Assembly: GCF_938045625.1 (NCBI RefSeq)
Contig: NZ_CALIAV010000066.1
Span: 1-24,883 of the forward strand
Length of the DNA: 24,883 nucleotides
From: an uncultured Campylobacter sp.
GTDB lineage: Bacteria; Campylobacterota; Campylobacteria; Campylobacterales; Campylobacteraceae
Direction of reading: 5' to 3'
Of the stretch, positions 1 to 7,379 are shown in pieces; positions within the stretch are counted from its first letter, which is position 1, and each line of letters begins with the position of its first letter. The notes beneath the pieces are model-generated. The model was not told where the DNA came from, ran no database searches, and saw only the letters and a list, made by a program, of their open reading frames with translations. Both the position numbers and the translations under genes were made by a program.

Positions 1-310
1 TACTTACGAAGCGTCGCCCCTTCCTCTCCCAAACCCTCTCCAACCCCACTGCACGTTCAAGGGGTGCGACCGCGCTGTCGCGCCGCACGTTTTTAAATTT
101 GCGTTTTTGCGGTGCAGGTCTCGGTGAATCAAATTTGCAAATTTGAGCGTAAAGCGATAAGGCGAAGTATTTTTCTACTTCGCTACGCTCGTAGCTTTTC
201 AAGAAGTTCTGGACGAGGCGCTTTTAAATTTGGCGACGGGAGTTACCTGGTCGGTAATGACCGAGCCAAATTTAAAAGCAGCGAAGTATAGGGCAAAAAG
301 ACGAGCCGCA
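1..310 (+). repeat. Composite structured element, copy 1 (truncated by window edge)
   Basis: This copy holds the modules of a dispersed non-coding element in fixed order. An 18-base run at 40-57 is identical to 7601-7618. Next is a hairpin around 65-88 (GTGCG..CGCAC with inner CGCG/CGCG), then the core GGTGCAGGTCTCGGTG at 111-126. The terminal module starts with AAGGCGAAGTATTTT at 159 and ends with AAAAAGACGAGCCGC at 295-309. Inside the terminal module is a perfect 15-bp inverted repeat, 220-234 with 265-279. It encloses GACGGGAG, a small TTACC/GGTAA hairpin (243-257) and TGACCGA. No open reading frame in it looks real. The repeat is seen directly; its function is unknown. Confidence 0.8.
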
Positions 311-347
311 GAGGGTCAAATTTATCAAAGAATAAAAAACCTTAGGC

Positions 348-353
348 TATAAT
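348..353 (+). promoter_or_regulatory. Candidate -10 box of the antiporter-gltA operon
   Basis: A perfect TATAAT lies 22 bases before the TTG start of the antiporter gene and about 40 bases after the end of repeat copy 1. Campylobacter sigma-70 promoters depend mainly on the -10 box. An A-rich stretch precedes it and no clear -35 is visible. It predicts a very short 5' leader of about 15 bases carrying the AAAGGA ribosome binding site at 365-370. Confidence 0.5.
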
Positions 354-375
354 CCCCCATTTACAAAGGACTTTC

Positions 376-1548
376 TTGCAGGCAAACGGACTAAGTATCC
401 TCATCGCGCTAGCTTTTATCATCTTTACGTCGCCGTATTTTTCTAAAATTTTACGCATCCCTATCGCGCCCGTGGAGATTATTTTGGGTTCGGTAGCGGG
501 ATATTTCGGCTTTATCGGGCACAACGAGATGTTTAAAATCGTGAGCGAAGTAGGCTTTTTCTACCTCATGTTTTTAGCGGGCACGGAGGTCAATCTCAAG
601 CTATTTTTCACGATAGATAGAAAGATCCTAAAAACGGGCGTCGTCTATCTGGCGATACTCTACCTACTCTCGGCGCTGCTGACGTTTTCGTTTGATCTAA
701 ACCGCCTTTTTATCCTCATCATGCCGCTGATGGCCGTGGGTATGATATTTACGCTGTTTAAAGAGTATGGCAAAAACGAGGAGTGGCTAAATATCGGCAT
801 GCTCATCGCCTCGATCGGTGAAGTCGTGAGTATCACGCTGCTAACCTTCGTCGGCGCGTATATGAAATTTGGCGCGGGTAGCGAGCTCGCGTTTTCGATC
901 ATATATTTGAGCGGATTTTTAGCTGCGGCGGTGATCGGGTACAAGACGCTAAACGTGCTATTTTGGTGGTATCCGCAGCTACGCGTCATCTTGATGCCCC
1001 ACTACGACAACTCCGAAAAAGACATCCGTTTGTGCATGGCGCTGTTTTTTAGTATCATTGCGCTTATGATTTATCTAAATTTAGAGATTGCATTTGGCGC
1101 TTTTGTAGCAGGAGCTTTTATAGCGACCTTTTTTGATCATAAAAAAGACCTCCCGCACAAGCTTGCCAGCTTTGGTTTTGGCTTTTTGGTGCCGACATTT
1201 TTCGTGCATATCGGCTCGACGTTTAAGCTTAACGCCTTTATGATAGACGGGGTCGTGCGCGACGCGGCGCTGATAACGGGCGTCATGATAGGCTTTAGAC
1301 TGGCGGCTAGCACGGTGTTTTTAAACATCCTAGGGCTAAAAAATACCGTCCTTTTCGCGCTATCGCACTCGATGCCGCTGACGCTTCTCATCGCCGTTGC
1401 TACCATAGCCTACAAATCAGGCGGTATAAATGAAAATTTTTACTTCTCTTTCATACTAGCAAGCCTAACTCAGGCTATAATAGTAACGATTTGTATCAAA
1501 ATTCTAATGAGCTACGAAAATAAAAATTTGCAAAAGGAGCCAAAATGA
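376..1548 (+). CDS. Cation:proton antiporter (CPA2/KefB-like, Na+/H+ exchanger family)
   Basis: This 390-residue, almost entirely hydrophobic protein has about 12 predicted membrane helices and a short polar C-terminal tail. That fits the sodium/proton exchanger transmembrane domain (PF00999) without the TrkA-N/RCK regulatory domains of full KefB/KefC. The stretch APVEIILGSVAGYFGF near residue 32 and the later EIAFGAFVAGAFIA resemble the conserved half-helices of this family. It should exchange protons for Na+ or K+ across the inner membrane; the ion cannot be read from sequence. The start is TTG at 376, five bases after a good AAAGGA at 365-370. The stop TGA overlaps the gltA start as ATGA (1545-1548), so the two are probably translationally coupled. 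The pairing with citrate synthase is a conserved-looking arrangement whose logic is unclear. Confidence 0.85.
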   Translation: MQANGLSILIALAFIIFTSPYFSKILRIPIAPVEIILGSVAGYFGFIGHNEMFKIVSEVGFFYLMFLAGTEVNLKLFFTIDRKILKTGVVYLAILYLLSALLTFSFDLNRLFILIMPLMAVGMIFTLFKEYGKNEEWLNIGMLIASIGEVVSITLLTFVGAYMKFGAGSELAFSIIYLSGFLAAAVIGYKTLNVLFWWYPQLRVILMPHYDNSEKDIRLCMALFFSIIALMIYLNLEIAFGAFVAGAFIATFFDHKKDLPHKLASFGFGFLVPTFFVHIGSTFKLNAFMIDGVVRDAALITGVMIGFRLAASTVFLNILGLKNTVLFALSHSMPLTLLIAVATIAYKSGGINENFYFSFILASLTQAIIVTICIKILMSYENKNLQKEPK

Positions 1549-2819
1549 GCGATACAGTTACGCTAACAGACAACAGAAACGGCAAAAGCTACGACTTTCC
1601 GATACTGCACGGTACGATGGGGCCCGACGTCATCGATATCTCGACCTTTTTTAGCGATACGGGGATGTTTACGTTTGACCGCGGCTACACCTCGACAGCG
1701 ATGTGCCGCTCTAGCATCACTTATATCGACGGGTTAAAAGGCGAGTTGATGTACCGTGGCTACGATATCGCGTATCTAGCGGAAAATAAAACCTTCATCG
1801 ACGTGGCGTACCTGCTGCTAAATAAAGAGCTGCCGAACAAAAAGCAATACGACGAATTTAAACTCGAGCTTAAAAAACGCAGCTTCATCCACGAGGGCAT
1901 GATGAAAATTTTCGACGCTTTCCCGGATAAGGCGCATCCGATGGCGATTTTGCAGGCGGCGGTCTCGGCGCTTTCGGCGTTTTACTTTGACCACCTAAAC
2001 ATGGATAAGCCCGAGGAGTACCACGAGATGGCGATGCGAATAATCGCCAAAATCCCTACTATCGCGGCGTTTTCTTATAGATTTTCGCGCGGGCTGCCGA
2101 TCATTTATCCAAATTTAGACCGCGGCTTTACGGAAAATTTCCTCTACATGATGAGAGCCTACCCGTACGAGCACGTGGATCTAAAACCTATCGAGGTTAA
2201 GGCGCTAGATACGGTCTTTATGCTGCATGCCGACCACGAGCAAAACGCCTCTACGACGACCGTGCGCACCGTAGGCTCGACGCACGCGCACCCGTATGCG
2301 TGTATCGCCGCGGGTATCGGAGCGCTGTGGGGCTGGGCTCACGGGGGAGCAAATGAAGGCGTCATCCGCCAGTTAGAGCAAATCGGCTCGGTCGAAAACG
2401 TCGATAAATACATCGCCCGCGCCAAAGACAAAAACGATCCGTTTAGGCTGATGGGGTTTGGTCACCGCGTGTATAAAAACTTCGATCCGCGCGCAAAGGT
2501 GCTAAAATCCATGTGCGATAAGCTGTTTGACGAGATCGGCATAAACAGCGAGCTTCTAAAAATCGCCAAAAAGGTTGAGGAGATCGCGCTAAACGACGAA
2601 TATTTCATCTCGCGCAACCTCTATCCGAACGTCGATTTTTACTCGGGACTGATTTTAAAAGCGCTTAGCATACCAAACGATATGTTTGCGGTCATCTTCG
2701 TCATCGGCAGGATCCCGGGCTGGATCAGCCAGTGGATAGAGCTAAAAGAGCAGGAGAGTATCAAGATAGTACGTCCTAGACAGCTATACGTGGGCGAGAC
2801 GAACAGGACGCCGAAATAA
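1545..2819 (+). CDS. gltA: Citrate synthase (type II)
   Basis: The enzyme condenses acetyl-CoA and oxaloacetate to citrate, the entry step of the TCA cycle, in the cytoplasm. The length of 424 residues matches the hexameric bacterial type II enzymes (E. coli 427). The catalytic residues are visible: His266 in WAHGGANEG, His307 in GFGHRVYK and Asp364 in NVDFYSG. The region HADHEQNASTTTVRTVGS just before is the typical conserved block, and IGRIPGWISQW near the C-terminus is diagnostic. The start ATG overlaps the antiporter stop, with AAAAGGAG about seven bases upstream inside that gene. The stop is followed within 12 bases by the end of an inverted element copy, with no classical terminator in between. 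Confidence 0.97.
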   Translation: MSDTVTLTDNRNGKSYDFPILHGTMGPDVIDISTFFSDTGMFTFDRGYTSTAMCRSSITYIDGLKGELMYRGYDIAYLAENKTFIDVAYLLLNKELPNKKQYDEFKLELKKRSFIHEGMMKIFDAFPDKAHPMAILQAAVSALSAFYFDHLNMDKPEEYHEMAMRIIAKIPTIAAFSYRFSRGLPIIYPNLDRGFTENFLYMMRAYPYEHVDLKPIEVKALDTVFMLHADHEQNASTTTVRTVGSTHAHPYACIAAGIGALWGWAHGGANEGVIRQLEQIGSVENVDKYIARAKDKNDPFRLMGFGHRVYKNFDPRAKVLKSMCDKLFDEIGINSELLKIAKKVEEIALNDEYFISRNLYPNVDFYSGLILKALSIPNDMFAVIFVIGRIPGWISQWIELKEQESIKIVRPRQLYVGETNRTPK

Positions 2820-2830
2820 TTTTAAATTTG

Positions 2831-2950
2831 GCGGCATGTCTTTTTCCGCCATACGTCGTTAGCGGCTCGGTCGGCTTCGGTCACGTATTATATATACGCT
2901 CCCTCGCCTCGTTCGCCACTGCCTCGTCTGACGAAAAAATACGTCGCCTT
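2831..2950 (-). repeat. Structured terminal module of the repeat, inverted copy
   Basis: Read on the minus strand, this copy starts AAGGCGACGTATTTTTTC (2950 downwards) and ends AAAAAGACATGCCGC (2845-2831). It contains GAGGCGAGGGAGC (complement of 2898-2910) and GTGACCGAAGCCGAC (complement of 2870-2884). Both are identical to the copy at 7732-7892. The stem outside them is AGTGGC/GCCGCT (2915-2920 with 2861-2866), whereas the other copy has GGAAAC/GTTTCC. The inner hairpin is GTAT/ATAC (2885-2897) instead of GACTAGTC. Sequence changes but pairing is kept. Confidence 0.75.
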
Positions 2951-2967
2951 AACTCTTTAAGTTAAGG
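2947..2967. repeat. Hairpin between two head-to-head element copies
   Basis: CCTTAAC (2947-2953) and GTTAAGG (2961-2967) form perfect 7-bp arms around a 7-base loop. The hairpin joins the inverted module at 2831-2950 to the direct copy beginning near 2961. A tract rich in A and T follows on the right, but there is no clean U-run, so a terminator role for gltA is only possible. Confidence 0.5.
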
Positions 2968-3169
2968 TAAAATTTATATTTTCAAAGTGCGGGTCTGGGC
3001 AACTCAAATTCGCAAATTTGACTTTAAATTTGAACACAAAACGACAAGGCGAAGTATTTTGAGATGAATTTGAATGTTGTGCGGAAATTTTCGTCCCAAG
3101 GCTAGACAGATAGTCTGCCGCAGGGCGAAAATTTCAAACTCATTCAAAGGCGCTCAAAAGACGAGCCGC
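2968..3169 (+). repeat. Structured element, partial copy (core plus terminal module)
   Basis: The core is AGTGCGGGTCTGGGCA at 2986-3001. The terminal module runs from AAGGCGAAGTATTTT at 3046-3060 to AAAAGACGAGCCGC at 3156-3169. Nested helices are visible: TTTTGAG/CTCAAAA (3057-3063 with 3154-3160), TTTGAATG/CATTCAAA (3069-3076 with 3141-3148), GAAATTTTCG/CGAAAATTTC (3084-3093 with 3126-3135), and an inner hairpin GGC.AGAC/GTCT.GCC (3100-3119). The G/C-tract modules of the full-length copies are absent. Only 17 bases separate its end from the cysQ start codon, so it would form most of any cysQ leader. Confidence 0.75.
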
Positions 3170-3186
3170 TAAAAAAAGAAACCAAA

Positions 3187-4050
3187 ATGCAAAAACTATT
3201 AAACCTAGCCAAGCTTGCGGCCATCAAAGCAGGTGACGAGATAATGAAATTTTACGCCCACAAGGGCTTTGACGACGAGATTTTAGCAGCTCGCTCGACT
3301 TTACCCGAAAGCACATGCAGCCAAAACTGCCGGGATTTCGAAGTAAATTTAAAAACCGATCATTCGCCCGTGACCTCAGCCGATCTTGCGGCAAACGCTG
3401 CGATATTTGAAACACTAAAAAGCTCGCAAATCCAAATTTGCTCGGAGGAAAAGATTTTGGGCGAGTCCGCGCGGACGTTTTGGCTCATCGATCCGCTAGA
3501 CGGCACGAAGGATTTTATCGAGGGTAGTGGCGAGTTTTGCGTCTGTATCGCGCTCATAGAGGACGGTCGCCCGGTTCTTGGCGTTATCTACGTGCCCGTT
3601 ACCGGCGAAATTTATAGCGCGGCAAAGGGCGAGCCAACGCAAAAAGAGCTTTACGAAAACGGCTCATTTATACCGCAAACTCTAGCCGCAAAAGAGTGCG
3701 CGCCGCAAACGATAATCAGCGGCAAACGCGGCAAAAACGTAACGGCCGGCAAGCTCGCAACCGCTCTAAATTTGGACATCGCGCGGCTAAGCTCGGCGAT
3801 CAAATACTGCCGCATCGCCGAAAATCTCGCGGGCGCATACATGCGCTACTCGCCAAGCTCCATCTGGGACAACGCTGCGGGCGAGATGATCGCTGCGGGT
3901 GCGGGAGCAAAGATGATCGATCTAGCGACGCTAAAAGCGCCGATCTACGACGCAGCCTCGCTAAAAAACAACGAGTTTATCGTCATTGCAAAGGATTTTT
4001 TAGACCGCGTGGATGAAATTTTACGAGCGATAAAAGAGCTAAATTTATAA
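3187..4050 (+). CDS. cysQ: 3'(2'),5'-bisphosphate nucleotidase, CysQ-like (inositol monophosphatase family)
   Basis: CysQ removes the 3'-phosphate from adenosine 3',5'-bisphosphate (PAP), a by-product of sulfate assimilation, in a Mg2+-dependent reaction at the membrane or in the cytoplasm. The family signature WLIDPLDGTKDF is at residues 99-110, with metal-binding Asp102 and Asp105. The second signature is WDNAAGE at 227-233, and SEE before the first motif supplies the usual acidic ligand. The length of 287 is slightly longer than E. coli CysQ (246). The extra residues are mainly an insert around 30-55. Substrate assignment within the family (PAP versus inositol phosphate) is inferred from overall likeness to CysQ. 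The start ATG has only a weak purine-rich upstream sequence and sits 17 bases after the element copy that ends at 3169. Confidence 0.85.
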   Translation: MQKLLNLAKLAAIKAGDEIMKFYAHKGFDDEILAARSTLPESTCSQNCRDFEVNLKTDHSPVTSADLAANAAIFETLKSSQIQICSEEKILGESARTFWLIDPLDGTKDFIEGSGEFCVCIALIEDGRPVLGVIYVPVTGEIYSAAKGEPTQKELYENGSFIPQTLAAKECAPQTIISGKRGKNVTAGKLATALNLDIARLSSAIKYCRIAENLAGAYMRYSPSSIWDNAAGEMIAAGAGAKMIDLATLKAPIYDAASLKNNEFIVIAKDFLDRVDEILRAIKELNL

Positions 4051-4222
4051 ACCAAAAGGCGACTCGCCGCATTTTAAATTTAAACGGCTCAAGTAAATAC
4101 CATTATATAGCAACGCCGAATTTAAGACCTGCTAGACGAGAGTCGATAAATTTCATTTAAAATTTAGCTAAAATCGTAGTCAAATTTCAAGCCCCAAGTC
4201 GCCAAACGTTTAAAGGAAACAA

Positions 4223-4753
4223 TTGTTAAAAATCATAAAATCAGTTCTTAGCGTCATTTTCCAGGCTAGAATTTTATTTATCCTTTTTTACTTTTGCGCC
4301 TTCGTTACTTTTGCGCCCATGTCCTCTATCTTGGGCGCGGAGATGAGCCAAATGACGCTTTCTGCGCTATTTAACCCGCTCACGATACTATCTTGCGCAT
4401 TGCTTGCCGTTTATATCGGCTTTAGGGTCGCAGCATATAAAAATCACGGTATAGATTGCAAAATGGACGCCGTATTTTTCATCGCTTTGAGCTGGATATT
4501 TTTTATGCTGTTTTGCTTGGCGACGCTTCTTGCGACCATTTTATTTTTGGAGGATTTTAGAAGCTTGCCGTCGCGAGAATTTTGCTCGTTACTTTTGGTG
4601 ATGGCGATTTTTGCGGCATGGCGCACGCTTAAGAGCTCGGAATACAAATTAAGCGTATTTTACGAGCAAAAAGCTGGCGCAAAAACAAGCATAGTCAAAA
4701 TCTTAATTTATTCAGTCTTAGCGTTTGCGGCGATTGCCGCGGTATTTTTTTAG
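4223..4753 (+). CDS. Integral membrane protein of unknown function
   Basis: I do not recognise this 176-residue protein. It has four or five hydrophobic segments, at roughly residues 14-36, 50-70, 82-108, 122-136 and 157-176. Short basic or acidic loops separate them, and the C-terminus is hydrophobic with no tail. No catalytic or transport motif is visible. The start is TTG at 4223, supported by AAAGGA at 4212-4217 with a five-base spacer, the same arrangement as the antiporter gene at 376. It follows cysQ by about 170 bases on the same strand and converges with tsaD. Cysteines are scattered without a CxxC pattern. Confidence 0.7.
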   Translation: MLKIIKSVLSVIFQARILFILFYFCAFVTFAPMSSILGAEMSQMTLSALFNPLTILSCALLAVYIGFRVAAYKNHGIDCKMDAVFFIALSWIFFMLFCLATLLATILFLEDFRSLPSREFCSLLLVMAIFAAWRTLKSSEYKLSVFYEQKAGAKTSIVKILIYSVLAFAAIAAVFF

Positions 4754-4924
4754 CGAAACGATTTTAGATTCTATAAATTTGGCACTTTTAGCTCATCACG
4801 CGAAATTTAGATTTGCCGTGTCTTATACCCCATCACCCGCTCGCAACAGCGCCACAAAAAGCTAAATTTGGGGTAATAATCGCCGAATTTGAGCCAAAAA
4901 GCAAATTTCAGCCAAAAGCCGAAA
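4754..4924. other. Convergent spacer between the membrane protein gene and tsaD
   Basis: This AT-rich spacer contains several AAATTTG words. I see no strong terminator hairpin and no gene in it. Confidence 0.5.
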
Positions 4925-5959
4925 CTAAATCCTCGTTAGCTCGCTTCTAGGACTTGCTTGCAGATCAAGCCCCGCAAACTCGCCGCGCAGGTACTTTTCG
5001 CGTCCCGCGCGCGCGATCATCGCGGCGTTATCGGAGCAAAACTCCAGCGGCGCACAGATGAGCTCGCAGCCGTATTTATCGCATAAAGCCTTTAGACGAG
5101 AGCGCAGATTTAGGTTCGCACTCGCTCCGCCCACGACGCCGAAACGCTCAAATTTGCGCTGGGCAAAGATCTTTTCTAGCTTGTTTAAGATATGCTTACA
5201 GGCCGTATTTTCAAAGGCAAAGCAGATATCGGCGATCTCCTGCGCACCCAAATTCCCGCTTGCAGCAAGTTTTTCGGTTTCGACGCGAACTTGATTTTTT
5301 AGCCCAGAGAAGCTATACGCCGTGCGCGCATCGCCCAGTAGCGGCACGGTAAATTTAAACCTCTCGCGCCCGCTTTTAGCCGCCTTTTCGACCGCTACGC
5401 CGCCAGGATACCCCAGCCCCAGCATCTTTGCGACCTTGTCAAAGCTCTCGCCGAAGCTATCGTCCATCGTCGCGGCCAGTACGCTCACGGCCCCGTCCGC
5501 GCCGATATCTAGCACCATCGTGTGCCCGCCGCTAACGAGCAGCACGCCCGTAGGTAGCTGCGCCTCCTGTGACAAAAATAGCGAATACACGTGCCCGGCG
5601 AGGTGATTTACGGCGATTAGCGGCACGCGCAGCGATGAGGCGAGCGCCTTTGCCATCGCGACGCCGCCCACTAGGCTCACGGAGAGCCCGGGCTCGTTCG
5701 TGACAGCGACGGCTTTTACGCGCGGTAACTCGGGCTTGATCTGCTCTAAAATTTTAGGTAGCGCAGCCGTATGCAAGCGCGCGGCTAGCTCCGGAACCAC
5801 TCCGCCAAATGCGCAGTGCTCGGCATCTTGCGATATTTTTTTGTGAAATTTTAGCTCCAGCGTTTCTATGTCTAGCAGAGCAACCGAGCTATCGTCACAG
5901 CTGCTTTCTATGCCCAAAATTAGCCCGCCCGCGCCGCTATTTTGTAAATTTTCGCTCAT
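4925..5959 (-). CDS. tsaD: tRNA N6-adenosine threonylcarbamoyltransferase TsaD
   Basis: TsaD transfers threonylcarbamoyl from TC-AMP to A37 of ANN-decoding tRNAs, working with TsaB and TsaE in the cytoplasm. The protein has 344 residues, the usual length. The N-terminal GIESSCDDSSVALLD is the ASKHA-fold opening motif. Metal-binding HLAGH is at residues 119-123. SFGESFDKVAKMLGLGYPGG and the C-terminal GGASANLNLRSRL and CSDNAAMIARAG are all characteristic. The start ATG at 5959 follows an AAGGA with a rather long spacer of about 11 bases. No tsaB or tsaE neighbour is present. The region upstream of the gene is repeat-derived DNA rather than another gene. Confidence 0.96.
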   Translation of the reverse strand: MSENLQNSGAGGLILGIESSCDDSSVALLDIETLELKFHKKISQDAEHCAFGGVVPELAARLHTAALPKILEQIKPELPRVKAVAVTNEPGLSVSLVGGVAMAKALASSLRVPLIAVNHLAGHVYSLFLSQEAQLPTGVLLVSGGHTMVLDIGADGAVSVLAATMDDSFGESFDKVAKMLGLGYPGGVAVEKAAKSGRERFKFTVPLLGDARTAYSFSGLKNQVRVETEKLAASGNLGAQEIADICFAFENTACKHILNKLEKIFAQRKFERFGVVGGASANLNLRSRLKALCDKYGCELICAPLEFCSDNAAMIARAGREKYLRGEFAGLDLQASPRSELTRI

Positions 5960-6089
5960 TTTATAAATTTTCCTTTTTTAGCGCATTTTACCGCTTTTTG
6001 CTTTCGCGGTTATAAATTCGGCCCGCTCCTTCGCAAAGGCGGTAAAATACACGCACAAATCGCTTGCTCTAAATTTGCAACAAAACCGA

Positions 6090-6498
6090 ATTTGACCCAC
6101 CGAGACTCGCACCTTGAAAATGCTAAATTTGGCATTGCAAATTAAGTTCTTTGAGTAAAAAACAACCGTTTGAGGTTGTTTTTTACTTTATTGTAAAGGG
6201 GGTGGGGGCTTGAATGGCGAAGTCGCTCCCCACCCCCTTAATCCCCCTCCCCCTACGACGCTTTTAAGGTGGCGACATAGCTTTGCTGACGCAAAGCGTC
6301 GCAAATTTAAATTTATCAATTTTGAGGTACGGGTCTCGGTGCGTCAAATTTATAAATTTGAGCGTAAAACGACAAGGCGAAGTATTTTGAGATGATTTTT
6401 GGGGTTTTGAAGTTAAAATTTGACGAAGATAAGGCATGTAGCAGCCTATCGAGTCAAATTTTAAGGAAATCCGCAAAAAGCGCTCAAAAGACGAGCCG
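6090..6498 (+). repeat. Composite structured element, copy 2 (near full length)
   Basis: An inverted core, CACCGAGACTCGCACC (6098-6113), opens the copy, followed by the T-rich hairpin at 6155-6186. Next is a GGGGGTGGGG/CCCCACCCCC inverted repeat (6198-6207 with 6228-6237) enclosing GCGA/TCGC, then C-rich tracts. The GCGAC..GTCGC hairpin follows, with GCTTTGC/GCAAAGC inside (6272-6302). The direct core GGTACGGGTCTCGGTG is at 6326-6341. The terminal module runs from AAGGCGAAGTATTTT at 6374 to AAAAGACGAGCCG at 6498. Its long stem is TTAAAATTTGAC/GTCAAATTTTAA (6413-6424 with 6453-6464), with inner hairpin GATAAGGC/GCCTATC (6428-6450). It lies between tsaD and the YwqK-like gene, ending six bases from that gene's stop codon. 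Confidence 0.8.
6155..6186. terminator. Perfect 13-bp hairpin flanked by A/T runs (bidirectional terminator-like)
   Basis: The sequences at 6155-6167 (GTAAAAAACAACC) and 6174-6186 (GGTTGTTTTTTAC) are exact inverted complements around a six-base loop. The A and T runs give a U-tract in either direction. On the minus strand it would end transcripts coming from the YwqK-like gene. It sits at the same place in the composite element as the CTAAAAATTTTTAG palindrome (7444-7457) in copy 3, so it may belong to the element. Confidence 0.65.
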
Positions 6499-6504
6499 AA
6501 AAAT

Positions 6505-7308
6505 TTAAAATTTCTCCTCTCTTATCAGCCTCCCTTTCTCGTCATATTCGCGCTCGGTCCTATTTTCATAGTCGTTAAACGACTTTAGTCGGCCGTTTGG
6601 ATAAAACGTCTTTACCCAGATAAATACCGTGTCTTTTTGGTAGCTCGTGTTTTCGATCGTGCCGTTTTCGTCGTAGTTTTCGTAGTAATCCTCTTTAGGC
6701 CCCGAGCGCACCGTGATAAAGTGCTTTTGGCGGGGTTTGCCGTCGCTAGCGTAGGAGAAGTTATTGTTATCAGAAAAGATACCCAGCATCACGTCGAATT
6801 TATTGCTCGATTTATATAGCCCCGCGACGTTGCCTTCGTCAAAGGCCTCTTTGACTTCGACGTTTATATCGTCCCACAAGCACAGCTGCAGCGTGCCGCT
6901 ATGCATGCCGTCCGCATGATAAAAATCTATCTCGATCCAGCGCTCTTGGCCGCTTTTGATAAATTTGACGATCTGCTTTTGCGGATGATGCAAGGGTGGC
7001 TTGATATAGCCGTATAGCCTGCCGTAAAACAGCGTCTCGCCCTCAGGCGTATAGATGCGCTCATAGACGTTGTTTAGCTCTAGGCGGCTTTCCGGATCGT
7101 ACTCGCCCGTCCTTTCTACGTCGTAGCTAAACCTCATCTCCAGCTCGCCCGTTTGCTTTCCTTTTAGCTTTGGTCGCGGGGTAAATTTTAGCTCGCTCGG
7201 GGGTAAAATTTGAGCGTTTTGCTTCGCAGAGGTCGGTTTTTCGCCACCAAATACCTGCGACGAAGCGGCAAAGCTAAGCGCTAAAAATAGCGCGAGAAAA
7301 TTTTTCAT
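6505..7308 (-). CDS. Secreted protein with MORN/YwqK-like C-terminal repeats, unknown function
   Basis: This 267-residue protein begins with a clear signal peptide: MKNFLALFLALSFAASS, then a hydrophobic core with likely cleavage near VFGG at 20-23. It is expected in the periplasm or outer membrane space. Its C-terminus has short repeats of the type FYPNGRLKSF and YDEKGRLIREE, which resemble the MORN_2 repeats of YwqK-type proteins. The motif is weak and partly degenerate, and an earlier YENYDENGTIENT fits the same pattern. The middle is rich in aromatic and acidic residues, without a recognised catalytic motif. The start ATG is preceded by AAAGGA at good distance. The gene lies between two full composite repeat copies and has no same-function neighbour. 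Many YwqK-like proteins are listed as antitoxins, but nothing here supports that role. Confidence 0.65.
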   Translation of the reverse strand: MKNFLALFLALSFAASSQVFGGEKPTSAKQNAQILPPSELKFTPRPKLKGKQTGELEMRFSYDVERTGEYDPESRLELNNVYERIYTPEGETLFYGRLYGYIKPPLHHPQKQIVKFIKSGQERWIEIDFYHADGMHSGTLQLCLWDDINVEVKEAFDEGNVAGLYKSSNKFDVMLGIFSDNNNFSYASDGKPRQKHFITVRSGPKEDYYENYDENGTIENTSYQKDTVFIWVKTFYPNGRLKSFNDYENRTEREYDEKGRLIREEKF

Positions 7309-7379
7309 TTTTATCCTTTAAATTTGTACGTTCTTAAAACGAGCGTGATTATAGCGTTAAAATTTGGATAAATTTTTAA

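Noticed and set aside
6198..6208. GGGGGTGGGGG as a G-quadruplex
   Set aside because: Only two G tracts lie on one strand, and the complementary CCCCACCCCC lies 30 bases away. A hairpin is the simpler reading.
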